Below are positions 33,480-44,309 of a DNA stretch of 64,000 nucleotides, in pieces (positions within the stretch are counted from its first letter, which is position 1; every line of letters starts with the position of its first letter). The notes under the pieces are model-generated. The model searched no databases. It was not told the DNA's origin and saw only the letters and a list, made by a program, of their open reading frames with translations. The DNA comes from Taenia hydatigena. Its lineage: Eukaryota; Platyhelminthes; Cestoda; Cyclophyllidea; Taeniidae. The DNA lies in NCBI GenBank assembly GCA_036345935.2, contig JADWOT020001770.1, positions 30,001-94,000 of the forward strand, given 5' to 3'. The position numbers and the translations under genes were made by a program.

Positions 33480-36240
33480 TTGAGAATAATTGGATGTGTT
33501 CCTTTGTCAGCATATGGGCAGCAAAAGTGTGGCCTTCAAGCTCGGCTGAGACCCTAGTGGTGAATATGACAATAGCATTTGTAGTGCACGGATGGCAAGG
33601 AGTTACGATATTCTCAGCAGCAGACTTGGATAGAAGACTACTCTTTACGATGCAACAGCCTATTTAACGTGCATGTCCTTTGCAAGACGTAGGTGCGTGT
33701 GATTATGGCAAACAGAACTTCAATAACTGCATGTGCATGTGTGTGACCGGCTAAAGTTCCACCGATGTTTGGGAACACTTAGATTTCAGCTAACCTTAAT
33801 TACAATCCAGATGACTCGAAGGTGGTGTACGCAATGTGCATGCATGCTCATTCTTCCAATTGGTCTGTGAACATATATGCAAAGAGTAAGTATAGGAATC
33901 AAAAGATGGAAAATTTTATTTGCGTTGTACCCAACAGCATGCTCCTCCATCCAAAACTTCCTGCAAAAAAAAAACATTTTTCCACCTTCTGCACTGTACT
34001 CTTTGAGCTTCTCCTATTTTTTAACAGCACTTGTTTCTTAATTACAAAACAATCTCATAGACTGAGGCAGAAGTACAGTTTGCATGCCGGCCTAAGGAGT
34101 ATTCGCATTTGATAGAGTCAGTGCTTATGTGTGGGTTTTATTTGATGGCTTACGTCCATTCTTAGATGTGTTTCCTGTTACTGTTTGCAATTTACAAAAA
34201 CTTTTAAGTTTTGCAATCGATTTGGTTTTTGAGTGCATAACAATGATTTTGAGTTGTCTTTATTTGCAGTTAGTCTGTACCATATGGTTCTTCCGCGTTG
34301 CATGATGCTTGAATTCTCGTCTGTTTGTTTTCTTCTAAACAAAATGATGGGGAACATACATAGTAGAGTGGAGAATCCTACCAATCTAAGGTCTACTCAT
34401 GTTTGGGATGTTGGGTTGCCTTTCCTCAAAATTAACTTGAGGAAACAAGAAATCGCGCTAAGGTAAGAATCCAGCCAGGAAGCACTTAGATCAATTGCAG
34501 GTTGAACTGTCGCTGTCTTACTCGCCTTTTGGAAATCGTACTTGTATTAGAAATTACCACTTAATTGATCGAGTGGTGAGTTATTCAAGGAAAGGGTCAG
34601 CATTGCCTTGAGATTTTATTCACCCGAAGCCCTACTAACAAACTTTAGCAGTTCCAGCATTCCTTGATGATGTGTTGCGTATCCCAAGCAGTAGATACTT
34701 TCCACATCATTGTCCTCTACTTTGTGACCGCAGCTTGCTTTCTGGGGTAAACGCTCAAGTGAAGTTCATAGTTGGGTAATGAGGTTGCATTGAGCATATG
34801 CCGAGGCCCGATTACTGCACGAAACGTTCAGGTGAAGCCTTAATTTTGCACGCACAAATGCAATAGCAGGTCTCTTAGGTAAACTGCTGCTCTTGTGCAA
34901 CTTTTGCTTTCTGGGTTGGCGTGACCTACACACCGTTAGTCAAGGTGATAGCATGCAATAACTGCGGTGCGTTAACCACAGTGCCAACTTAAGGTGTTCG
35001 ACAGCAATAAATAACCTAAGTGGTTCAGCGTTGGTTATGCGTCCATCAATACGTATCCGAGTCTTGATATCGTTTTCTAGAGGCTCAGGTTGAGCGCAAA
35101 ACCTGTGATTAAACAAAGTTACAGGACTCTACCTCTCCTTCGCAAGCTCCTGTAATTAGGCATCAAGCCAACCTTACTCGCCTGCGATCAAAGGCTGGTA
35201 GCAGAGTCGCTTAAAGGGTTTGGTTGAAGTACTGAGTTATCAAGAAATCCTACTTTCAATTAGCACATGCAATAAAGACTACGCAGATCTAGTCGCAGTT
35301 TAGTCAAAGGGGCATTCAAGCAATGGAAACAAGTGAAGCACAGCATCTCAATGTTAACATCAAAGTAGGGCTAGCTATCCACAGTAAAATGTTCGTACAA
35401 ATCGGCATTTCCATCACAACTTTATATTCCATTAAGTCACATCCTGAAATATAAGCACGATTGTTTTGGAAGGCAGTCGCTACATACAAAGGTTTAATTT
35501 TTTTCCTCAACCAAAGCATTTTTCTTTGGCTTGAACATTTTACCCCTTTTACAATGAAAGCCACGCAGAAGTTAGAAAATGCACCTTTTATGAGAGCTTT
35601 AGCGTTCACTGTATTGTGTTTATGAATGCCTAGCTCAGCGTTTCCCTTTTATAGCTCGTTGAGGTCCTCTCGGACTCACTTTACTTTGACAGCAAAAGCA
35701 TGGTTCCGCCAATGATGATTCCCCTGTACTACTTGCATTAATCTTAATTTACTTAATACGCCAAATGCAAATTCCATTTTGTTTTGCTTAAAAGGACTCC
35801 TCTTTTATTTGTTTGCTTATTGTAGGCATATTTTTCTACAAATATCCTTTGGATTAAAGTGGATTTAAGGGGTGATCATCCACTACCCAGTAATGAAATT
35901 TTACGTCCCACCAGCTCTTTAGGCTATCATATTAATACAAAGGAGTTACTGGTGACACCAGTGCAGTGATCCTGAAGGACGCTTAGTTGCGACAACGATT
36001 CAATTCCTAATAAGCATTTTTTTGAGTACAAAATGATTTGTGCTTCACAACTACCTCTATGCTCTGTTTTAACGAAAAATGTCAACTTTACCTCCTTAGT
36101 GTCATTTACAAAGCTTACAGCGCTTTCGTGAAATGGAAAGCCCACAACAAAAACTCTTCGAACCGATGAGGTCTTACAGGAAACAGTCATACAGTCAATC
36201 TCCATTAGCCTTTACTCTTGCCTGCATAAAGCAAAGAATT
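33480..36240 (+). repeat. Repeat family 3, copy 1
   Basis: Blocks at 33540-33720 (GAGACCCTAGTGGTGAATAT, GGAGTTACGATATT), 34460-34600 (AAGGTAAGAATCCAGCCAGG) and 35530-35690 recur in the same order in copy 2. Confidence 0.75.
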
Positions 36241-36254
36241 AAAATAAGATCAAG

Positions 36255-38240
36255 CTAGCTATGGCACATCTTCCATTAGCATGAGTACGTTTCCCTGTCT
36301 TTTGGGTCTAAAGATTTTATGCCATTATCACCTTAGTCCAGCCGACTTGCGAAAAGTTTAATTTCGTAAAGCTCCATTGCTTATTGTATGCTGGTGGCAA
36401 GGAAGTGTTTGTGTGTTGTGACCTTAATGACATCACAGGCAACCTCCGGACTGTCAATCCTATAACTTAAATTACTGCTTTCGTTCATGTTGCAAGCATT
36501 CGGTCATAAATCCACAAACACACATAGATTTGAGACTAATTGACTGTAGCCCTTTGTCGCCTTTAAGACAGCAAAACTTACGAGCTGTGAATACCGTTGC
36601 CCATCTGAGACCCTAGCGGTGAATTTGAATGCGTAGACGGTGACGAGTTATGATATTTTACCAGTAAGGTTGAAGCGAAGACCACTTCTTAGCAGATGCA
36701 GCCTACTCAATGCGCATGTACTTTGTACGACGTGTGTGTGTTGAGGTGGCAGACAGAAATTCAGTAAAGGTGTATATATACTTGGCGATGGTTCCATTGC
36801 TGCTCAGGACCAGTAAGATTTCGGATACCCACAATTACCCTCCTGACGATTCAAAGGTTTGTCGTGTCCCAAGGAATGCTCCCATGCCTCCTCATGGCCT
36901 GTGAGCATCTGCTTAGGCCGTAAGCATTTCTCATGTATTTTTGCTAACAGGCTGCTCCTCTGTTCTACTCTTTCTACGCGATTTCCGCCTCAATATTTAT
37001 CTTACGATGCAACCACTGACAAACTTCTACTTTGTGCTCTATTTTCTTGTCGTTTTCTTAATTTTTATTATTAATAAACTGTTTTTAATTTTACCACGGC
37101 TTCATACGCTGACGCTGAAATAAAATTCGTATGCTGTCTGAAGGCAAACAAATAAAAAGCAAAGTTGTGGTAGTTGATATCCTATCAATTGAAGATGTAC
37201 GTACGTGGCTGATGTTGTATTTTCCTTTTCCGAAGTAATTTGTGCAAACAAGAATTCTCGCCAAGGTAGGAATCCAGTTAAGCCGCACTTGAATCAACCG
37301 CTAGTGGGACTGTCATCATTTTGCGCGTCTGTTGGGTACTCGCATCTACAGCGAAATGACCAAGCGGTGAATTATTTGCGCAAAATATTGTCGTCTAAAG
37401 ATTTTATTTCACCACCACGCTACTATCAAACTTAAGCAAAACAAGTATTCTAGATGGTCGAATAGAATTTATTCAACTGTAAATGGCTTCCACGTCATTG
37501 CCCTTTGCCTTGTAACCGCAGCTTTCTTTTCATATAAATTGTTACCTGAAATTTAGTACAAGGGTCGTAAGGTTAAAGAGGTTCGATTACTGTGTGAGCA
37601 TTTTACTCCTTTGCCCATGAAAGACCTCATAAAAGTTAAAAGAGGACTGTATGCAAGGGATAAGCATTCACCGCCTTCGAGCGTGTAAAGAATTTAGTAA
37701 TCATTGCATTCTAAGAATGCCACACTTCGCACTCCCATTTTATAGCCCGCTGAAGTCATCTAAGACATATCCTGATTCAAAAGGTAAAATAAGATTTCAT
37801 GATTCAAAGACCAATTCAACATCTGTGCATGCCTGATCTGCTGGAACTCTATTCCAGCAATTCACTGCCTTTTAAACAGCAAAAGGGCTGTTTCAATTCC
37901 AACTTGCTTAACAATGAACTTCTCACAAAACTAGATTCTGCTGGTTAGTCTGCTTGCCATGATTTGATTGAGCTCATTCAAGCAAGTGACTGCATACAAG
38001 TTTATTGTGCTGTGCTCTTTCACACATATATGTTGCCCTTTCCATAATTTCTTGCGACGAGAGCGCAGGAAGTCACTCGATTGCTAAGCAGATTGATGAA
38101 GCCAAATGCAAGGATTTTGCCAAATGTTGGTGGCTCAGAAAAATGCTGACGACTTCTTGCAGAGAACAGTTGATTTTTAAAGAGAATTCATATCCGACAG
38201 CGTAAATCCTGCCTAAAAGGAAAAGAATTTAAATAGAATC
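36255..38240 (+). repeat. Repeat family 3, copy 2
   Basis: Contains GAGACCCTAGCGGTGAATTT at about 36606, CAAGGTAGGAATCCAGTTAA at about 37262 and the CCCTTT..CCATGAAAG... block at about 37600. These match copy 1 in order. Its first 180 bases (TTTTGGGTCTAAAGATTTTA) match copy 3. Confidence 0.75.
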
Positions 38241-38249
38241 GAACTAACT

Positions 38250-38435
38250 ACAGCACAGCTCTTATTAACATGATTGTTCCTCCTTGCCTCCTGGGTCTGA
38301 AAAATTTATGCCATCAGCACTTTAGTCTAGACGACTTAAGATCAAGTCCGATTCCGTAAAGCCTTATTACTTATTGAATGCTGGTGACAGTGATGTGCTT
38401 GTGGATGCTGTGACTTTGATAACTGCATGTATTTG
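38250..38435 (+). repeat. Repeat family 3, partial copy 3
   Basis: TCCTGGGTCTGAAAAATTTATGC with the following GCCAT.A.CAC.TTAGTC block matches 36270-36440. The copy stops after about 180 bases. Confidence 0.65.
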
Positions 38436-38439
38436 AGAC

Positions 38440-39570
38440 CCGTTCCCATCTTTTCTATCCAACCTCCCTCGTTTTACCTCTAAACTGTCAATTCTACACT
38501 TGAATCAGTACCTTTATTTATGGCGCATCTGTCCAGTCATTCATCCATTAGTAAACACTCATACACATCCAAACACGTCAGTTTGTCTATTTTATTGAAA
38601 GAAGTCATAGCACCGCGCCTATATTTACTCACTGTAATAATCTGCCCAGAAAAGTATTGGCGCCTAATAATCCTCTTTCCTACTGGTAATCTCGAATCTG
38701 CTTGATTTACATTTAACCAAACGTCTATTTAAGGGAAAAAATTAGCCTTCATTGCAAAATTTGTAGTGCTTGCGCATGGAGGCTATTAAAAAGAATAAGG
38801 CGGCAACAAAATGTAGTAAGGGCTGCGTTTGTGCTAATGCAATAGCGCTTTTTGAACGTCAATCGATGAGATGGAGCTTGTATTATTTGTACTCGCCCCG
38901 GACCCAAAGCCTTATACAGAACTATCACATCTCTTACGTTGGTAGCCCAGTAAGTAGACGATGATGACCCAGTCGCAGCTCTGATGAACTCTGCTGACAT
39001 TCAATTAAATGCTGATTATGGGCCCGTTCAGAGTATTTAATAAGTTTGCTTTTGGTCTCTTAAGAAATCTCCACTCTTATGATCATGGCGACCAATTCCA
39101 CGCCTGAAATTTCTCACTTAGGTGATGAAATAAAGTTTCCCAAGCAGGCCCTGCGCATGCACCACTGTCTACTAAATTGGTGAGTGCAGTTCGCCTTGTG
39201 TGTATGTTGACAAAAATCCGATGGCTTTAACTAATCTGTGGTCATTATCTCATTGTCTCCTTACGGCTGTCATTCACAGCCAAGTTTGTGATGTGCAGAT
39301 TTAGTAACCCAACTTGTCCAAGTGCGCACTTTATCATGCCTTTTGGTAGGCGGAGCACTACGTTTTTAAGATCGTTTCGAAGGCAAAACCATAGGAAGAG
39401 TGAATGGACTAAAACTGTTGCAGAAATGATATCACACTTCACTCCCTTTTAGGACCTCATTTGAGGAGTCGTCAACCTGTTGACTAGCGTCAACCATGAA
39501 GGCTGCTCTGTGGGAAGAAGGACCGGACACTGATGTGATTGGCAATCACCACACAGCAAACTTCTTCACC
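38440..39570. other. Noncoding interval
   Basis: Nothing recognised. Confidence 0.35.
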
Positions 39571-39577
39571 GGCAGCA

Positions 39578-39690
39578 TCAGTCATGTCTGACATCATAAA
39601 ACTTATCCTTTATCTCAGGTGCAATGAAGACGGATGTCTCGGCGAATTTGGTCTTCTTGGGAGGTCCTGTCAAAGGTATTCCAAGAGTCG
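39578..39690 (-). pseudogene. Protein-kinase-like activation segment fragment, minus-strand copy
   Basis: The minus strand reads GPPKKTKFAETSVFIAPEIK then DKFYD. The pattern T-x-V-F-I-APEI followed by a polar stretch is the end of the activation loop of eukaryotic protein kinases (APE motif). No catalytic loop or DFG was seen upstream in frame. It faces a homologous plus-strand copy. Confidence 0.35.
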
Positions 39691-39826
39691 AAAAACTCCT
39701 AAAAAGACAGACTTCACGTGAGCACCCATCTCTATGACATCTGAGATAAAGGAAAATTTGGCGATAACGACAAAAGCGGATGTGTGGAGCCTGGACATTT
39801 TTGTAACCAGCGTTTTGTATGGTCAT
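39685..39826 (+). pseudogene. Protein-kinase-like activation segment and helix F fragment, plus-strand copy
   Basis: The plus strand reads KTPKKTDFT, a stop, then APISMTSEIKEN and ITTKADVWSLDIF. T-x-K-A-DVWSL-G-I is the subdomain IX signature of protein kinases, with its conserved Asp. The part before it aligns with the minus-strand copy (PKKT-x-F-x-x-T and EIK-D/E). It stays open to 40186 but later residues show no kinase motif. A kinase pseudogene fragment or exon is likely; the kinase family cannot be named. Confidence 0.4.
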
Positions 39827-40218
39827 GTCACTGCGCGCGATTGGCTGCACACACGTCGGTTCATGACAGGCTGTTCGCCAAACGTGTCCGCATCTCTACG
39901 CAACTTCTTCAAAGCCTTTCAAACACACAGTCAAAGTGGCCAATCGAACATCGATGGTATGCAGTGTCTCGAGTTCTTCAAAGTGGTCAAATGTAAGGAA
40001 ATGGTGACTTGCAAGTTTAAGCCTTTTTACTATCCCTTTAATTTGAAAATACCCGCATCTGAGAAAATGTGCAACTTCGATCCCTTCAACCCTCTGCTGG
40101 TCGTTGTTGCTTACGATGCGGCAGGCAGTCACTTGCGATTTGTAGTCCAAGTGGTTCCTATTGCTCTTTTTTGTATGTGTTTGTGAGCTCTTCATCTGAT
40201 TAAAATATACACTCTTCT

Positions 40219-40443
40219 TTGACTAAGCTTCTCAACTTCTTATTGCACAGGGGTTGTCTGGCCGACAAAGTTTCAATGTTCCTAGTTAAGAGTGCGAATT
40301 TAAAAAAAAACTACGATCAAATCGTAGCATTTCTTGCTCCGGCAGTGACGTCATTCATCTACCGTGATACCTTACAGTGCCAGAACCATCACTGGTATCG
40401 AGCAGCCCATCGCATGATGCGAATAAAGGCAGCTAAGCCCTAA
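40219..40443 (+). other. Unassigned coding-like frame, related to 40805-41128
   Basis: A 74-codon frame contains NYDQIVAFLAPAVTSFIYRD. It follows a TTGCACAG acceptor-like site at about 40250. A frame 0.7 kb away contains DSRIVCFLAPTLAQLIVQSL, so the two share an IV-x-FLAP core. The core is reminiscent of helicase motif Ia (FLAPT...), but there is no other helicase motif. Confidence 0.2.
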
Positions 40444-40489
40444 AAATAGGCTCTTAAAATGATATCAATCTTAATCCTGTATTCCGCTG

Positions 40490-40663
40490 CATAGTATCGA
40501 CTTCTGTAGCAGTCATTCATTGTCGCTTTTGTCATCGCTCGTCCAAAGATTTAAGTGATCACTTAAGTAACTGTTGCATAGTGTTGACTGCAGCGGTGAT
40601 TTATTGCCACTTTTGTCATCATTTGTTCAAGGATTTAAGCGAGCATTTAACTAACTATTCTGT
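40490..40663 (+). repeat. Tandem duplication, period 87
   Basis: Unit 1 (40490-40576) and unit 2 (40577-40663) both run CATAGT.T.GACT..AGC...TCAT...TTGTC/CCACTTTTGTCATC and end in a GGATTTAAG...CACTTAA-like AT-rich tail. They differ at many positions. Confidence 0.75.
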
Positions 40664-40804
40664 GGAGGTGATTTGCCAAATAAAATTAAGTTTTCTCTGC
40701 AGAAGATAGAGTTGTGACGAATACATGCGAGAGTTCTCTTAATTAAGGTCTAGCTTGAATTTTTTAAATGCAGGATTGAAGCAAGTGAATAGTGACTCCC
40801 GCTG

Positions 40805-41128
40805 TTGCTTAAGTACTGCAGGAGAAGACGTGTTTGTACCTTGAAAGAAAGAAGCGTGGTTATAATTCGGTGTCTAGTTGTGGTTTCATTCACATTTGGT
40901 CAGTGCGGCCATTCTACTGTCTATGCCCTAACAGTGTTTTCAAAATGTGTACGGATAGAGAGAGCCGGAAGGTTCGTCACACCTACGGACGCGAAGACCG
41001 CTTGTCGTCTCTTGAAGAACGACAGTCGCATAGTTTGTTTCCTGGCGCCCACGTTGGCCCAGCTCATCGTGCAGTCATTGTGCATTTCCCATCAAATCAT
41101 GTCACACGGAACACGGGAGGAACCTTAG
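40805..41128 (+). other. Unassigned coding-like frame
   Basis: A 107-codon frame with a basic start and the segment KNDSRIVCFLAPTLAQLIV near its end. See the related frame at 40219-40443. An overlapping frame (40834-41187) is open too, so the true frame is uncertain. Confidence 0.2.
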
Positions 41129-41189
41129 ACAAGTGTCCTCGAGTGGTGCTTGCCGCATGTTCGGGCTCCAAATACATTGCTTCCTGACT

Positions 41190-43110
41190 TGGTTCGACGT
41201 GAATGAACTTCTGGTAGTCATTTTGACCTCTGGCTTGGTGAAAGTTTTAGAATGTGCACTAAACATAAACTCAAAGCAAAAAAAAGAGACCGGCCATTTT
41301 AGGCACGTTTATACTTTGAAGTTTTTAAGCCACATAACAATTTACAGTGTACGATTCTCGATTCAGCTGTAAGAAAAACGGTGATGTAGCGTTGATGAAC
41401 CAAGAAGAAGATGATGATTCAGGCAAACCTCTTGCAACGACGTCATTAGATCCACACCACCTAAAATTTGAGTGGAGAAAGATGCGTTGCCTATCTCGAA
41501 TCGCTTTAAGAAATTTTAATGACTGGGCTGCTCATGTAGGGCAAATAGTGTGAAACCTGCTTTGGGCGCTGGAAACTTGCAATTTGGCACAAAGTACGTG
41601 GTTGATTTCCGCTTATGATTGTCGCCAAGGTCTATGATTTCAATTGTTTCCTGTTTAGTCACGTCTTCGATGGTGAGGCTAGCTTCTTCTAGAATAAAAG
41701 CATTGCCAGTGAACGGAAGATAAAGAAGATACATTTATGTGGACCACAAATTGACTCCCGCTGGGTCAAATGCCAATTGGCGTTTCGATTAGCTTGTATT
41801 CATGAGGTCATGCAACAATCAGTTAGAGTGCGAAAGTTTATTAATTTTCAAGGTATAGTTCGTTCTATTTTTGCAACTATAAGCTAAATAATCAGCTTAC
41901 GTTCCGGGCAACGTTGCCTAGTAAAATGCCAAGTGTCTGATATTTACGAAGTGTACTGAGAGATAAAAGGATACAATTGAACAAGGCAGTGATCAAATAT
42001 AGAGTAGTGGGAGGAGGTGAGCGTACTTTCGTCCCAATAACAGGGACTACCCAAATATTTGTCATAGACCACACACCTGTGACCCTTAATAAACATCTTC
42101 AGGGCAGTTGTTGAGGTGTACACTACTGGAACCTAAATGAAACAAAAGTGATACTGAGACACTGTGGCCAATCAGCACAATGTTAATCTCGACCTCTATG
42201 TACCCGAAATGCATTTCAGCACGCGTAGTTCAAAATTGTGTACCCACAAAAGTACAGTGGCTTACTTACATAGTTCTTCTTGTGCTCGTATTCCAATGGA
42301 TATGATACTCCGAACGGCTTCCCAACAACACGGGAACCCCACAACCTGGGGCCTGTTTCGCCTTTAAAGAGAAAGTCATTAGGACACTCCTTCTATCTTG
42401 GCGTTGACACTTTTAAAATGGAGGAAAGGCAAACAGAAAAGGGAACCAGAAATGAGGACATGAAGTAGAAGCATACCTGAGCAATGAGCTGCACACAGTA
42501 GTGCCACAATCACTTCCAGCATGATTTGTGTCTATTCCCTTGGTGCTATATCCGTGACTTTAACCACGTCCCACATCGACCTCATAAAGCTGATTGGTTC
42601 CCCAATTGCAACACAACCACCACAACTATGAAGTCGCCATGTTTTAGCGAAGAGGCAGATTTTTGAGCTCGAAAGCCATGCACGTCCTGTTCATGCGTCG
42701 CATCCAAGCCACATGGAGAGATTTAGCTTAGTTTTGCAACGTACTGAGGTAGAGGAACGTCGCCTCATCCTACCAACGTAAGATTTACTATGCATTCATA
42801 AGACTCAAGAAATTGGAAGGCAGTTGCATACACATTGTGCTGATTAGGAGGAGACGTACACTAAGGTGGATTGATATTTAGAGTAAGGAATTTCGATTAG
42901 CATAATCTTACATGTAAGTGAGCACTGTTTGCTACAGTTGCTTTTACCCTTGTATGATCTGGCTTCAGACGAATCTATTTTGCCCCTTTTAAGCACTCTT
43001 TTTTGAAAATCTCGCGCACGCGAGTAAATGTGCTGAGGAAAGTGGGGTTTAAAAGAACGCCGGGTGATGAGATCACATAAACTACGCAAAATGTCAGTGA
43101 AGTGACTGCT
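41190..43110. other. Noncoding interval
   Basis: No supported feature. Confidence 0.35.
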
Positions 43111-43117
43111 TCGGTTT

Positions 43118-43189
43118 GGTCGTATCCGTGCGCATCTACCTTATCGTTGAGCAAGCGATGTGGTTAGAGGGTTCGATCCCATACGATTG
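43118..43189 (+). other. tRNA-like or SINE-like sequence with a B-box
   Basis: GGTTCGATCCC at 43170-43180 matches the RNA polymerase III B-box. Bases before and after can pair (GTCGTA at 43119-43124 with TACGAT at 43182-43187), giving about 70 bases between ends. The D-arm and anticodon arm are not recognisable. A tRNA gene is therefore not claimed. Confidence 0.22.
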
Positions 43190-43249
43190 CAAATATTTTC
43201 TCCACTCGTGTCATATTTAAATTAGTACTCCATAAACGATTAGGGGTAG

Positions 43250-43370
43250 GTTTCTTGGCGTGAGCTTCTCTTCCAATTTATTTTCAAGAGTGTGCAACAG
43301 TTACGATCTCAAGATTGCGCTTATTCACATCTGCAAGTTTATTAGACTGCGACTGGCTGCACTTTCAACG
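43250..43370 (+). repeat. Short duplicated block, copy 1
   Basis: GAGTGTGCAACAGTTACGAT followed by CTCAAGATTGCGCTTATTCAC matches 44.05-44.15 kb. Confidence 0.6.
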
Positions 43371-44049
43371 AGCGTTGCAGCGTGACACTTCGGTTTCATT
43401 TATTCGTGCCATCAACGCGAGAAACAGTCTGGTCTTTTAAAAAATGGGTCGTTGAGGTGAGGGTGTGTTGGCGTCTCTGCACGCAGACTTGAAAGAAATG
43501 CACAGAAAGCGCTAAATGCCTGAATGTCAAAGCCAATTCATCAAATGTTTAAGTCATTAATGTTAGTGGAATATAAATCCTCCATCTCTAGTAGTAATTT
43601 AATTCGTAGACTTCAAAAAATGGTCTAGTCTGAGCTTCAGCAGGGTTGCGACCTACTGGGCCTCTTTACCCGAAGTCATTTCACATTCAAGGTAACCGGG
43701 TGTATCAGACACCACCGTTTGAAAATTTCACTGATGAAGAGGAAGCACACAGCAGTGCAGACTGATGTTTGAAATAAACCTCCCACTGTGCTGCTCGAAA
43801 TCAACCAGGTCTCTACGGTTTCTTTCAAATATTCGGTGCTGGGACTTCCATCACTTCGCCTAACATGTTACAGAAATATGCAAGGTGAGACAGTGAACGG
43901 TGATGAAGTTACTTAGTTCACGCTAGGCAATGCAGCCCGTTCATCACCTCGCCTTTATACTTTGCAACTCATTTTTATTCTCGCTCATTTACAATCTCAG
44001 AACTAGTCTTATCTCACATTTGCCAACACTTCACAAACGACTTTAGGCA

Positions 44050-44160
44050 AGGTTAGGTGTGTAGGAATCCCGTGCTTTCTAATTCTTCTCGAGAGTGTGC
44101 AATAGCTTTGATCTTAGGATGGGGCTTCTTCACATCCGTAAGCTGTGTCTAAGGGCAACA
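44050..44160 (+). repeat. Short duplicated block, copy 2
   Basis: GAGTGTGCAATAGCTTTGAT followed by CTTAGGATGGGGCTTCTTCAC matches the copy about 800 bases upstream. Confidence 0.6.
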
Positions 44161-44309
44161 TCAAGAGAAGGGCAGAATGACATTTTCACCCAGTGCATAT
44201 GTGTCACGAGCACCAGCAGTTGTGGGTTGCTTCAAAGAAATTCAGGGTTGTGGGGTGACGACGTGGAAGGAGTTGTGAGTTCTTACACAAAGACCCACTA
44301 GAAACGTGT

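Noticed and set aside
39734..40186. Whole 150-codon frame as an intact kinase gene
   Set aside because: Only the first 30 or so codons show kinase features; catalytic loop and ATP-binding motifs are missing.
43118..43189. Functional tRNA gene
   Set aside because: B-box and end pairing are present, but no D-arm or anticodon arm can be drawn.
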